NCBI GenBank assembly: GCA_012845835.1
Contig: JABAKD010000036.1
Span: 1,512,501 to 1,576,500, forward strand
Source of the DNA: Undaria pinnatifida
Lineage: Eukaryota > Sar > Phaeophyceae > Laminariales > Alariaceae
Length of the DNA: 64,000 nt
Reading direction: 5' to 3'
Shown here in pieces: positions 53,401 through 63,759 of this stretch. Numbering within the stretch: position 1 is the stretch's first letter; each line of letters begins with the position of its first letter. The notes below the pieces were generated by a model that was not told the DNA's origin, did no database searches, and saw only the letters and a program-made list of their open reading frames with translations. The position numbers were made by a program, and so were the translations under genes.

Positions 53401-55149
53401 AGTAGCTCTACTGATTGAGCCAGCCAGTAGATGCTGCCGTAACATTTTACCTCGTGTACGCCAACGAAACACGCCATACTAGATGACGATAACCCATCAA
53501 ATTGCATGCTGGTGAGAGCCTACTACCCCTGAACCCCAAGGGTAGCAGTGATTAATCAAAATGAAGATCCCCACATCATCGTCACACGCGGCGGCACATA
53601 AACCTATTCTAGATTGTTTTCTTGGATTTTCTCCATCGATGACCGAAAGATATTGCTCTCGATGTTTTCTGTGCTGGACAAGCGCCAAGCCCTATTCTGA
53701 TAACCGCTAAATGCCTGTACCAGTACAGCTGATGTGTCAGTATATCATCATCGTACGTAGGTAATCGCTTCGTGCACCTGGGGTATCAACATGATACCGG
53801 TAGACCGTAATCGCGAAGTGCTCGTACCAGTAAAGCCGGTGTCTACTGCTCTATTCTTCGTACACACTGGGGTACCAATCAACGTGATACTGATACCTGG
53901 TATACCGTAATGGCAAAGTGCGGGCATCAATACAGCAGCACCAGGTAACAGAGTGGTAGACTACTGCTGTACTGATACGAGCACTTGAGCGACTACGATT
54001 ATCCCACATTGAGACCGTACCCCGGGTGTACGAAGGGAGATACATCAGCAGATTACTGCCGTGTTGGTACCAGCATTTAGTGGTTGGTTGCAGTATGCCG
54101 GTATCATATTGATACCCAAGGTGTACGAAGCGACTACGCATGATAATAGCAACACACCACGAACCTCGGGTGCGTTCGTATATTTGTACTGATCTACTGT
54201 AAGTCTGGAGGTGGATCTTACGAGTACTGTAAAGCCAGAAGCTCATCGCTCATCGCCAACTTCGCCCCCTACACCTTTCTGCTGGTGCAGCCTACAGCAG
54301 TACGCGGAACATACAGCTCTATAGTCGTACGGAGGACGGCGCTCACATGAAAAGGTTGAAAGGCGGCGAGCCTTCAATCTGCACATGGTGCATCAAGTCC
54401 AGCACCTCCCGACCACGCCTCCTCATCCCCAAATTGACCATGCGCTTCACGAAAGCCTTTTGCCGAGCAACTACCACGCCATCCCCGACAGCCTCGCCCT
54501 CCGCCACGCCCACCCCCCCCTCCTCCAGGCCATCTCTGCTCCAAGCAGGTGATGTGCCTGAGTTTGTTGACCCTGCTAGATCAGAATCACCCACCCCCCT
54601 CCCCTCGCCATTACACTCCTCTCCGGTACCTTGCTCGTGTTGGGGCTGATGTCGTTGCTGTTGCTGTTGCTGATGCTGTTCGAGTCTCGAGCTCTGCTGC
54701 TGCTGCTGCTGCTGCTGGGCATCGCGAGCACTGCTGCTGCCGCCGCTGCTGCCTTTCTTCGCTGCTGCTCCTGCTTCCCAGGCAGGCTCGCTATGATCAT
54801 CCACAACAGATGTCGTTTGAGAGTATTCGTCGACACCCTTCACAGCCAACGCGCGTCTAGTCTCCAAAGGAAATCGCCTCATCCCCAGCGCCTCCATCCC
54901 GACAGGCACTAGCAGTGTCCGGTGTGTGGCTCCGCGCTCTGTCCTCGGCCTCACCCTACCTTTTGCACCAAGCGAGCCGTGTCGATGTCTGTTGCTCCCA
55001 TGTTGAGGCAGTGCTGTTGTGTACGTGGCGATGTGTATGAACGCTTGGGGAGACGCTGACACCGCCGGTCCCAGTGAAGGCACCCCAGCGCTACCGCCGA
55101 CCAGGGGACAGGAGCGAGGGCCACCCTGTGCACGCATCTTCGACGACAT
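43444..55149 (-). CDS. Pentatricopeptide-repeat (PPR) protein, 3 exons
   Basis: This is a PPR protein, a family of helical-repeat, sequence-specific RNA-binding proteins that usually act on organelle transcripts. Exons 55149-54347, 48053-47756 and 46041-43444 join in phase to 1,232 residues. I count about 15 repeats of the pattern V(V/S)(S/F)N(A/T)A(I/M)xACGRAGxWxxALxLLxxM, one or two in exon 2 and the rest in exon 3. No DYW or E domain is seen; the tail is VTVEEMVRREERTSWLGG. Long Gln, Ala and Ser/Gly linkers interrupt the array. The start is uncertain: the ATG at 55149 is the first in frame, but the frame stays open upstream. The N-terminus is not an obvious transit peptide. It is convergent with HEM/NAP1. 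Confidence 0.9.
47157..47340. repeat. GGGTC-family repeat, copy 5
   Basis: gattttcacgggtcacggtc followed by GGGTC/GGGTT repeats and aacccaacccc. The right end is degraded. It lies in the PPR intron 2. Confidence 0.5.
47365..47700 (-). mobile_element. tRNA-derived SINE (family B), minus orientation
   Basis: On the - strand the head reads gccccggcggtctagtggtt (A-box type) and, about 45 nt on, gagtgcgattcccacg (B-box type). Its 3' body (gtaccgtagcggggag, ccccggatctgagttacact) matches the + strand copy at 52069-52380. It sits immediately beside PPR exon 2. Confidence 0.82.
47756..48053 (-). CDS. PPR protein exon 2
   Basis: It is 298 nt, entering in phase 2 after gggcag| and ending at ccaaat|gtgagt in phase 0. 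YNACITALARCGRWRQALSV and VVSYSAAITACGNAGQRRRA are two PPR motifs. It joins exon 3 exactly within the repeat SPN-VVSYNAA. Confidence 0.9.
48108..48275 (+). repeat. (GGTTG)n pentanucleotide tract
   Basis: About 30 GGTTG/GGGTT units, starting 55 bp upstream (in PPR sense) of PPR exon 2. Confidence 0.95.
48540..49350. repeat. GATC-rich dispersed repeat with an embedded SINE A fragment
   Basis: Motifs such as gatctagacgtttcgggg, tcagaacggcaagtacggga and gatctaatctgtcggatgtg are shared with 14395-14600 and 21120-21430. Within it, 48960-49090 (gggcaagccgtgggcaaagg, aatttttatcgcgcg) resembles the reverse complement of the SINE A 3' end. Confidence 0.55.
50026..50310 (+). mobile_element. tRNA-derived SINE (family A), copy 2
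   Basis: It closely matches 15095-15367: ggtcgccccggcggcgtatc, tttcgtgagttcgagtcc (B box) and cttgtccagaagctggaaag. It ends in a long A/T tail that has expanded into the AAAT tract at 50308-50605. Confidence 0.87.
50308..50605 (+). repeat. (AAAT)n microsatellite growing from a SINE tail
   Basis: About 300 bp of AAAT/AAAC units directly after the SINE. It gives artefactual Tyr/Ile/Leu/Phe ORFs on the - strand. Confidence 0.95.
51370..51554. mobile_element. CAGTA-ended MITE, copy 3
   Basis: cagtattggtccctctatag (preceded by TA) and aaccggcactgagggact...tactg form inverted ends. The interior has repeated gcactatagcgg and ccggcac motifs. Confidence 0.55.
52069..52380 (+). mobile_element. tRNA-derived SINE (family B), plus orientation
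   Basis: The head is gccccggtggtcttgtggtt and caggagttcaaac. The body has gcgaaccgtagcggggaggg and ccccggatctgagttacgtc, shared with the - strand copy at 47365-47700. Confidence 0.82.
53350..54130 (+). repeat. Degenerate ~100-bp repeats rich in gtaccagta / gataccggta
   Basis: Units with gtaccag.a.agc.g.tgt, a tcgtacac.tggggtatcaa segment and gatac..gtatacc.gtaat recur from about 53700 to 54130. Shorter ctggcagta/gccagtagat units lie at 53370-53440. It sits in PPR intron 1. Confidence 0.65.
54347..55149 (-). CDS. PPR protein exon 1
   Basis: The first in-frame ATG is at 55149; the frame is open further upstream, so an earlier start or exon is possible. It encodes a basic, low-complexity N-terminus with two poly-Gln tracts (CAG/CAA, about 54650-54720), then FVKRMVNLGMRRRGREVLDL. 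It ends in phase 2 at ttcat|gtgagc; the split Met codon is completed by exon 2. Confidence 0.75.
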
Positions 55150-55888
55150 TGAGCGAGAGCCGCTGAGAGCGGGGCCTATCACGCTCGGGCCGCCCTCTGC
55201 ACCTCTTGATTTCTGACATATCGTCTCGTCTCGGGGTTTCGATGTACAACAGGAGGCATTTACAGAAAGGGGACAAAACCCATAATAGACTTACATTTAA
55301 TGACCTTTGTATATTTATATTTATGTCAAAACAATCATTATATTTGCGTCCACATTGGGTGTAATCTATTACAGTATGCAAAATGTTGCTCGCGCGACAC
55401 CACGGCAGATGGACGTTACTTGGGAAACCACAGCCGCCGAAAGTACGCCATATAGAGCTATTGTACTGTTGTACCGTCGTATCATATCATATATAGCATT
55501 CTACAATAGCGGGCGCTTTCGTCGACGGCTAGGATTGTCAACGTTCGAATGCTAGACACACCAGCCAGAGGGGCCCAATAGACTGTCAACGTTCGAATGC
55601 TATGGACATCGTACGTACCAGCCAGAGGGCCCCAATAATACTCGTATTCCTGGGAGTACGATCCAACTCTAATTCCAAGTAAATTGGCGGCCAAACTCAG
55701 CAGGTTGTGAGGGGAAAGGTGAAACATGAGACCAGTGTTCCTGTTTACATACCGGGTACAAAATACTGGTTGGCACGTGCACGTACCAAAATACTCGCAC
55801 AGCATGCCAAAGCACACCGCTAGTAGTAGGTATTCTCCCGGGTGGACCCCCACCCCCCGTTTCACTAGCGACATGCCAGTAGTAGAAC

Positions 55889-56105
55889 GGTGGGGGGAAA
55901 ATACAGACCTTCTGAGCACCTTTTGGAGAGTCAAATACCATGACGCAAGATCTACGGAAAAATCCAAACGGCAGCTTTGGAGAGCACCTTTTCTAACGCC
56001 AACCAAACCACGCCGACTCCACAGAACGTTGGCTAATCCGCACGTTGTGTGTAGTGCATGGCGTTCCAAACAAACGGTGTCCAGAAGGTCTCCATTTCAC
56101 CCACC
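55889..56105. mobile_element. 217-bp element with inverted ends (gaccttctgagcacc family)
   Basis: The left end ggtggggggaaaatacagac plus cttctgagcacc is matched in inverted form by ggtgtccagaaggtctccat and ttcacccacc. Relatives are at 28390-28577 and 27190-27280. No coding capacity. Confidence 0.65.
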
Positions 56106-58140
56106 TTCTCGCGTTGCGCGGTGCAGGACACCGACTAAGAAACGGAAAATATATCCCGCGGGCATAATTTCTTACCTGGAAGAGGGTGCGTTCTGCATTA
56201 ACTTCAGTGTAACGGCTGCCGAATGTTTTTTTCCCGTAAATAGCAGCCAGCTCGTGTCCTGTACGGCAGGTCAACGAAACGTCAGGGGGGGTCCCGTACA
56301 CCAACGTACGCTACCAATGTCGGAAATTGTCTCGAGGGATCCTTGTGTGTCTTATATCCATACAGAGCGGATACCCCGACGTAATAGCACCCCGTGACTA
56401 GCCGAAACAAGCGCTTGATACTCTTATCTATGTAGTCGGCAATACATAGGTTTCTGGTTTTTAGCGTACATAAGCGGGACGTGCCGATTTCATCGCTCTT
56501 TAATCCCAAAATGCTCTCATCTTGCGTACTCGTATATCAGGGTGGTACCGAATGCATCTTTTGATCTCGATCTTGGTTTCTATTGCAATTTCTCTCTGTC
56601 TCCATCGTTATCTCTGTGCGTACGATGAGAGTATCCTACCGGTATAAATCTGCATTCGTCTTGTGTTAAAGCCGTCAGTCTCGCGGATTTAGTTGGTGGG
56701 GGGGGGAGGGTGGTTGTCATCAGGGCTGTCATCGTCTTCAGAGAGACTCTCTTGGGCAAGGCAACCGGTTCCCAGATAACTTACTCAGTGGATTTCACTG
56801 CCTCAACACACCGAACGGACGCCGTCAAGAAGGACGTGTGTGGGGGGCGTCCCTCACTCAGCCATTCAATCGTTTATGATGCTCTCGTCTCTGCAACCCT
56901 GCACCCCACCCCGCCCCCCCTTTCCCGCCCCCACCCATCCACCCATCCACCCACCCACCCATCCACCAACCCGCCCATCCACCCACCCATCTACCCACCC
57001 AACTCAACCCAACGCAACCCAGCCCAGTCCACCCACTGGTGGTGGGACGCCGTTCGAAAACGCACGTGGGTGGGGTACGACATGGCCGACGATATATACA
57101 GCAAGCAATACCACCGTACCAGGTATAACACACCTCCTTCGACGTATGTCAAAATCAATTTTCTCGACGACTGATTTCAGTGAAAACTGCCGAGCGACGT
57201 GTCTACGGCATCATCTCGACGAGATATTTCGGACGCCTCCATTTCTGTGTTAACGCCCCATTCGAATTCAAGGAGATCGGCTCTTAAATTTGTCCTCGGG
57301 TGTGTGTCATACACTGCCACATACACAAGGTATCCACGTTTCAGGGACGACGCGTGGACGTAACGCTTTTTTGATAAAACCACTTTCGGAACGACGGGGC
57401 TTCTTAACCCAAACAATCGGAATTATTGCGTTAATGACATTCTTGTTGAGCAGTACCTTAATGTTTTGCTTCGAAGTTATTCCTAGGCCATGGGTCTGTT
57501 CATCGAGTTACATTTTCGGTTTACTCTCGAGAAAATGATCTTTTTGGTGAAGTATGTTGAAGTATGTTGTAGTACATGTTGAAGTATGTTGAAGTATGTT
57601 GAAGTATGTATAGGGCTTTTCAAGTGGTTAGGAGCCTCAGAAAAAAAACAATGGTTGGTGACCCTCCACCGTACCGTTAGTAATATTAGTACTATTGCTG
57701 TTAGTATACTGTTCCTAGCATGTGTCGGACCCTATCATAGGCCTTTTAGACTATACCAATGTTACACCCTTATCCCCCCTTTCAAATATACATATAATAG
57801 TTGGTATCGGTTGGCCGCGCCGACGCTGTAAACCATTACACAGTAGTATGTATATCGGGGTTGACGTTGGTTGGCAACGACGCTGTAAAACATGCCAATC
57901 ACTGCGTGAGCTAGACAACCTGGGCACCGTTTTTTTTGGCGGTCACCACGATGGTTGTCGAGTTAGATCATAGTGTGCGGGGTGGAGAGCCCTAACTCCG
58001 CACAAGGGGAATGATCGTATCACGTAGTGTTAATATGGTAAGGCACCCACGAGGCAGTTACATAGCACTACCGATTGCTGTCTCTGGAGTGGCCACACCA
58101 GAAAACAAAATATAACCCATTGGCGCTGTCATCCATAAGC
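56106..58140. other. Region without a recognised gene
   Basis: It contains a CACC/CCCA tract (56928-57030), a gaagtatgtt decamer repeat (57548-57610), the repeat family of 36520 (57349-57530) and unrecognised ORFs. No exon with homology was found. Confidence 0.5.
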
Positions 58141-58255
58141 AAGAAAGTAGGCGCAAGGTGCGGAAGTCCGTCTTCCGAGCGGTTCTTGGAAGGATGCAGT
58201 TCACCCTTCGTGCGTCTCGCCGAACACCTCACGGCGCTTCGCGCTTGATGCAAGC

Positions 58256-58370
58256 AATGCCTGCCTGGTTGGTGAAAACCCGACGTGCTCCGTCCCGGCA
58301 TAGTAGGGATGCGAGGGTCTATGGTCATACGACTACGGCCATGCACAAGCTGAGCACACCCCCCCCCCCC
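58256..58370 (+). repeat. Third copy of the C-run-ended segment
   Basis: ctggttggtgaaaacccgac, ccgtcccggcatagtaggga and acgactacggccatgcac end in a 12-nt C run, as at 35325-35535. Confidence 0.75.
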
Positions 58371-59089
58371 TTCGCATTTGTACGTCGGACAACTTGGTAC
58401 TCTGAGAGCACGCATTTTCTCGTTTTCTAGTAAGCAATCTGTGTGGCGTTTGGCAAGCGGAAGGTCGTGTATTGGACCCCTTTTAAGAGACCGGGGGTCC
58501 CTTATCGGGTGTTGCGTCCACCATAGGGAAAGGGGTCCTCTTCAAGTGGGAAACACCGGCGCGTCGGAAATCATGACCCTTTATGTGCTGGCTGTGAATT
58601 AGAAAGAATGGCTGAGCAACCCCACGGTTGGTTCGTACCGTGTGTCAGTTGGGTTATGCAACAAAAGAAAACATGTTTGGAATTTGGGTTCAGATTCAAT
58701 GTGTATGCATGTCCCAACCAACAACACGCACCGAGTAGTCCGTTTCCCCCCCGCGCTCATGTGTCAGAGAGGGGGACCGGGGGTTGTGGGATCCTCGAAC
58801 TGCTCACGGATGGGCTCTAGATGGTTAGACTACCAAGCATACCTCCTCTGACACGCTGACACCTTGAAGAAGTGCAGTCGGTTATGTTGACACGGGCCCG
58901 TAACAGCGCGCGTTACCTTGGGTGACTGCTTTAGGCAATTTTTCGGAGTTTTATAGGTTGAATCATTTTTTGGGGGGGGGGCGTTCGCGCACTACCCTCG
59001 GTGGCCAAACGGCCGAAACTCTTCGGTCGGTCTGAGAATGGCCGTTTTCGCCCTTATTCCAGGAGCGAGGGAGGGCATCTTAAGGGGGG

Positions 59090-61335
59090 GCGTACTCATT
59101 TGTTGCTTGCCTTAGTCATTTGGCCATTGACCACGCATCCCTTTCGAGACGGAGCACCGTTCCTACTCCTAATAGAGACACCTCCAACATTCGGGCGCTC
59201 ATTACACTTCTTCCATATACTGCAAGGAAACTGTTTGCTTAAACTATGCCCGTCCTGTTTCGATGTCTGCGGCCACCATCTATCTCCTAGGATAGCGATC
59301 GTTTTCTCGCTACTCTCTAGTCTACCAAGCTCTTTCACGTCACAAACGTCTGCTTTCCTCATCTCCTCCTCTAACGCATCCCGTTCCTCCTTACATACTT
59401 CACATTCTCCTACTATGTGAACCCTACTCTCTATTATTGTGCCACACGGGCACATATTCGTAGCCACGTCCTCTCCCTCCCGACTACTGGTATATATCTT
59501 TCTTCTTTCTGGTAGGTCCAGGTCCCCCACACGAAATCGCAGTTTCAGCCTTTTTGCGTAGTACATCGGGCCGTGCAGATTCCTTTTCATTCCAATATCT
59601 TCCCTCAACCCTCCGTGTTTCCCTAAGTGCTTGCCCTCTTTCACCTTATTTGTCAGCGCTAGCCTTTCCCTTTTTCTATTCTTGCTTTTACTTCTGTCTT
59701 GTACCCGCCAAAAATTTCAATGGACATTACCTCTTCTTGGTCTTCCCGTAACTCCTTCCATATTTTCTCGACTACGTTGTCCTCTTTTAATCCAGCTCGC
59801 CCTTTTGTTATTTTCTCCCATACAGCATTATCAACTATGACTGGCAACCTCTTTTCTGGCATATTCTTTACTTTATATTGCCACTTCAACTTTCTCACGT
59901 CTCTATTTGTTTGAATTGGGTACATTCCTAGTTCTGCTCTTAGTACTGTATTAGTGGTCGTCCTTCAGCATCCTAGATCTTTTTAGCTGCTGTCATCTGC
60001 ACTGTTTCCAGTTGTTTTACGAAATTGGCGTTCCCTTTCCATACTTCTCCCGCATACTCTATCTTTGGTACAATTACGTTCATCAGAATACATAGTTTAA
60101 CCTTAGTGTCAAGGTGCGAGTCTGTTAGTATCGTATCCATCTTGCCTACTTGCGATTTATCCTTTCTTGTTATTTTCACTATGCGTGCATCCCAAGAGCA
60201 GTCCTTTGAGATCTCTACGCCAAGGTACGTACATGCTGGTCTACAATCGGTGGTTCATCATCTCCCCACTTCCATTTGAAATGTACCGGGTTCACCTTAT
60301 CTTCGTTACATACAAATACCCCTACTACTACTACCACTACTACTACTACTGCTGCGCATTTTTTCACGTTCGCTGCCACTCTCTATGTACTAGTGCACTC
60401 TAGTGCTTTCTCTATCTGTTTATGCAATCCTTCGGGTATTTCTGACATCCCCACGAAATCACCCGCAAACGTCAACCCCGACACCGTATCTTCCCCCATC
60501 GTGCCTCCTTGCTTTGCTGCTTCGACTGCCACTATCATGCCATTAACATATACCTTGAACAGCTTGGGTGATGGTGTACATCTCTGTGCAACTCCTTGTC
60601 AAATAGCAACATATTTGGATATTTCCCCGTCCAACATCACAGCACTTCTCGCACATTCCGTAGTAGTTTTCATCATTCTCCACGTATTTCCTCTGATCTC
60701 AATTTCCCACATATTTTTCCACACCCCAATCCTCCATGCTATGTTATAGGCCTTTTGTACGTCTAGGAAAAAACAGTACGTCGTTTCGTAGCTCGGCGTT
60801 TTTCCTGCGTTGAAATATTTTACCTAATGTGTTCACATGGTCTACGCAACTTCGGTTTGGCCTAAATCCTGCTTACCCTTTGCTTAGTCTTTCGTTCTTC
60901 TCCAACATTGTTCCCATTCTATCGTTCAAAATCTCACAGAATACTTTGCTCTTACAGCATGCTTTGCCTACGGTGCTTATTAATAGTAGCGTTATCCCTC
61001 GGCAGTTCCCCGGGTCAGCCTTATCTCCCTTCTTGAGTAAGTTTACCACTCCTTGTACTCCTTCTCTCCACCTCCTAGACGTGTACTTGTTTTTCCATAT
61101 CCAAATATATAACACAACCATCACGGTGAGCATACCTTCTTCCCCGTACTTCATAAATCCATTCACTAGTTCGTCTGCCCCTGCTGCCTTTCTAGTATTC
61201 AGCTTAGCTACACACTTGTTTACTTCTTCCCCTGTGACCTCTCTCTGGAACCCGAAACCCGTCTGAACCACAGTCTTCCCTTTCTTTCTAACCAGGGGGG
61301 GGGGGGAAGCCTCACCACCCAAAAACAAAACAAAA
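59090..61335 (-). mobile_element. LINE (non-LTR retrotransposon), frame-broken
   Basis: On the - strand, successive reverse-transcriptase motifs appear in shifting frames: KAAGADELVNGFMK, WREGVQGVVNLLKKGDKADP with NCRGITLL, FFLDVQKAYN (motif A), QGVAQRCTPSPKLFKVYVNG (motif B) and FAGDFVG in place of the catalytic FADD. A post-RT segment follows (LCILMNVIVPKIEYAGEVW), then a CPCG...H...C knuckle and GGVSIRSRNGAPSRKGC. An in-frame stop precedes motif B, so it is inactive. The 3' end is gtaagcaacaaatgag-like followed by a C run. The 5' end (endonuclease) is not seen. Confidence 0.88.
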
Positions 61336-61472
61336 CAAAATAGCGTTCATTGTCCCTGGATGCTATTAATAGATACGAGTAGTCCCACGCCAAGCTGAAA
61401 GGCACCGTCGTCGTATTTCACCACCCTCTCACGGTCTCTGAGCCGTTTTTCAGGCCGACCTCTTTCAGACGA

Positions 61473-61820
61473 TCAGACACTTGCATGTTCGTCTATGTAA
61501 GTCCAATTCTGCTTGTTGACCGCCCGCAGTGCCGCGGCCTTTGTTGGAATAAACAGCGACGGCCGACGGCCCCGAGGCTTGTTCGAGAGGGCTAGCTCCT
61601 GGGTTTCGTCGATCTGAGCTTTGCTGCTTTTCCAGAGTGTTGTCGGGTATTCGGGGTCCACACCATAGCGCAAGGCGAGGAGGCCTAGAGTTCCCTTGGG
61701 CAGTCTTTTGTTGGCTAGCGGAATTGCCGGCGCTATCTCCACCACGGTGGCGTAACGGCGGGCCAATGATACATCGGCGCCCCGCTTGCGACGTGGGTGT
61801 GTGTGCACGGGCGAGTCCAT
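61473..61820 (-). pseudogene. Probable transposase N-terminal (HTH) fragment
   Basis: The ORF from MDSPVHTHPRRKRGADVSLA contains GTLGLLALRYGVDPEYPTTL and KPRGRRPSLFIPTKAAALRA, then NKQNWTYID and a stop. The helix-turn-helix followed by a Gly-Arg-Arg-Pro hinge is the layout of Tc1/mariner-type transposase N-termini. No DDE domain was found. The class is tentative. Confidence 0.45.
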
Positions 61821-62336
61821 CGTGATTGTTCCAGGTATGGGGTGATAAACGCCGACAATCTGCAAGAAACCCCTCGAACAATTATAAAACAATCGTAAAA
61901 AACAAACCCAAAAACAGTCCCCAAAACACTCCCAAAACTTGAGGAATTTTAACCCACAAAGTCTCAATACGAAAACTCGGACTACCCCCCCCCCCCGCTG
62001 AACATCTGCATAATTCTATATGCTTGACAAAACCTCACCAGAGCGTCGGCAGCCGTTCCGTTTCAGGAGACATGACCTGCACTCCCATACCATGTTACAG
62101 CCGACTTTACTACTGTGTCAAAAGGAAGTAGACACGTGCCAGGGCAAAAAAACGTGCACGATTTTTTTCCCCTGAAATGTTGATGACTTGATAAACTACT
62201 CTATATATACCTCACCCCCCCCAAAGTGACTTATTAATAGTACAGACTGAATAGACCGAATGGTAAAAACCCGGTGACCAATCCCGTGGTCTTGGGAGCA
62301 AAAAATAGTCAAACTGGGTCAAGGAACTGTGTGATC

Positions 62337-62660
62337 GACGCGTGCTACACGACAGAGGTGCACCACACTTTTTCTGAGATTTTCTCCTTTTGGGAGCTTA
62401 ACGCCTTAACATCTGGAAACCCATCTTTTTTTTTACAAATTTACTTGAACTTATCATGGGGAGGGATTTGGGGGCTCTAAAGGGGTTAAGACCTCCCCTT
62501 AAAAACTGATTTGGAGAAAATGAAAACGGCTACTACCGGATAAACAATCCCATAGCCTTGGTACACACCGATAATCATGCAGAAGAAAAAAATGTTGTTT
62601 TTCCGACGATTCTGGCTTACGGAGGTCCATCATTCAGAAAAAAAATGGCCAAAAAAGGGT
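62337..62660 (+). repeat. Dispersed repeat (cgacgcgtgcta family), copy 2
   Basis: cgacgcgtgctacacgacag, tttgggagctta, ttccgacgattctgg and gtccatcattcagaaaa are shared with 18424-18680. It runs directly into the minisatellite at 62640. Confidence 0.65.
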
Positions 62661-63240
62661 ATACCTCTATCGTAGCACTTGTCTTTTTGATACAGTACAC
62701 ATTTTGGCCAAAAAAGGGTATACCTCCTGATCAAGGCTACGGTGGGGGGGTATACTTGTCTTTTTGATACAGTACGCATGTTGGCCAAAAAAGGGTATAC
62801 CTCCTGATCAAGGCTACGGTGGGGGGGTACCCCCAATTTTCACTACCGTCATTCAGAAAACATTTTGGCCAAAAAACGGTATGCCTACGGTGGGGGGGTA
62901 CCCCCAGTTTTCACTACCGTCATTCAGAAAACATTTTGGCCAAAAAAGGGTATACCTCCTGATCAAGGCTACGGTGGGGGGGTACCCCAGTTTTCACTAC
63001 CGTCATTCAGAAAACATTTTGGCCATAAAACGGTATACCTACGGTGGGGGGGTACTCCGAATTTTTACTACCGTCATTCAGAAAACATTTTGGCCAAAAA
63101 ACGGTATACCTCCTGATCAAGGCTACGGTATTGTAGTACCATACCCCCAATTTTCACTACCGTCATTCAGAAAACACTTCGGCCAAAAAAAGGTATACCT
63201 CCTGATTAAGGCTACGGTATTGTAGTACCATACCCCCAGT
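62640..63240 (+). repeat. ~90-bp minisatellite, 6-7 units
   Basis: Units contain cattcagaaaacattttggc, caaaaaagggtatacctcct, gatcaaggctacggtggggg and gtaccccc.attttcactac. Some units lack the gatcaagg block. The period and one multiple keep frames open, giving an artefactual 153-residue ORF. Confidence 0.93.
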
Positions 63241-63498
63241 GCCGGGTCTGAGCCATCAATATCGCGCGAGTGACTCTCTACCTCGCTGACAAAAACACGT
63301 TCGGCGATTTTTTTTGGTGCAGCGTAGCTACGCACCCCTTTTCGTATAAACATCGAGAAAGTTAACAGTGGTCACAAAAGAACGCCTGTGACCGCAAGGG
63401 ACACTCACGCGAGTGACACCGAGCCACTGAAAAACAAGTGCCCAAAAGTGGTCAAAAGGGGGTAAAACAGCACAACCTCCTGCCGTGCGACCTGTCCT

Positions 63499-63759
63499 CT
63501 ATGGTGGGTAGCACGCGTCAGAATACATACAACGGAAGTACATATAAAAGCAACGGGCATCGTTCGCTATAGTGTTGTTTTCGTTATTGCCCTCCGACAT
63601 CATTATAGACATTATAGCGTAGATGCCGTTCCGATGCGAATCGAAATATCCTTCCACAAAGCAGTAGTAGTTTATCTGACCTTCTGCCAACCGTTCCCCC
63701 ATTTCCTTTCCCCCAAATCTTCTCGTTTTACTACAAAAAAAGAGAAAAATACACTCCAT
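63499..63759 (-). other. Unrecognised ORF segment
   Basis: The - strand ORF contains RRFGGKEMGERLAEGQINYY and CFVEGYFDSHRNGIYA. Composition is more protein-like than the neighbouring repeats, but I recognise no family and no splice context is clear. Confidence 0.2.

Noticed and set aside
55482-56397. Overlapping ORFs of 195 and 223 residues
   Set aside because: They overlap on both strands across an inverted-end element, with no family resemblance.
62640-63240. CRISPR-like array
   Set aside because: The units are contiguous with no unique spacers, and the DNA is eukaryotic. It is a minisatellite.
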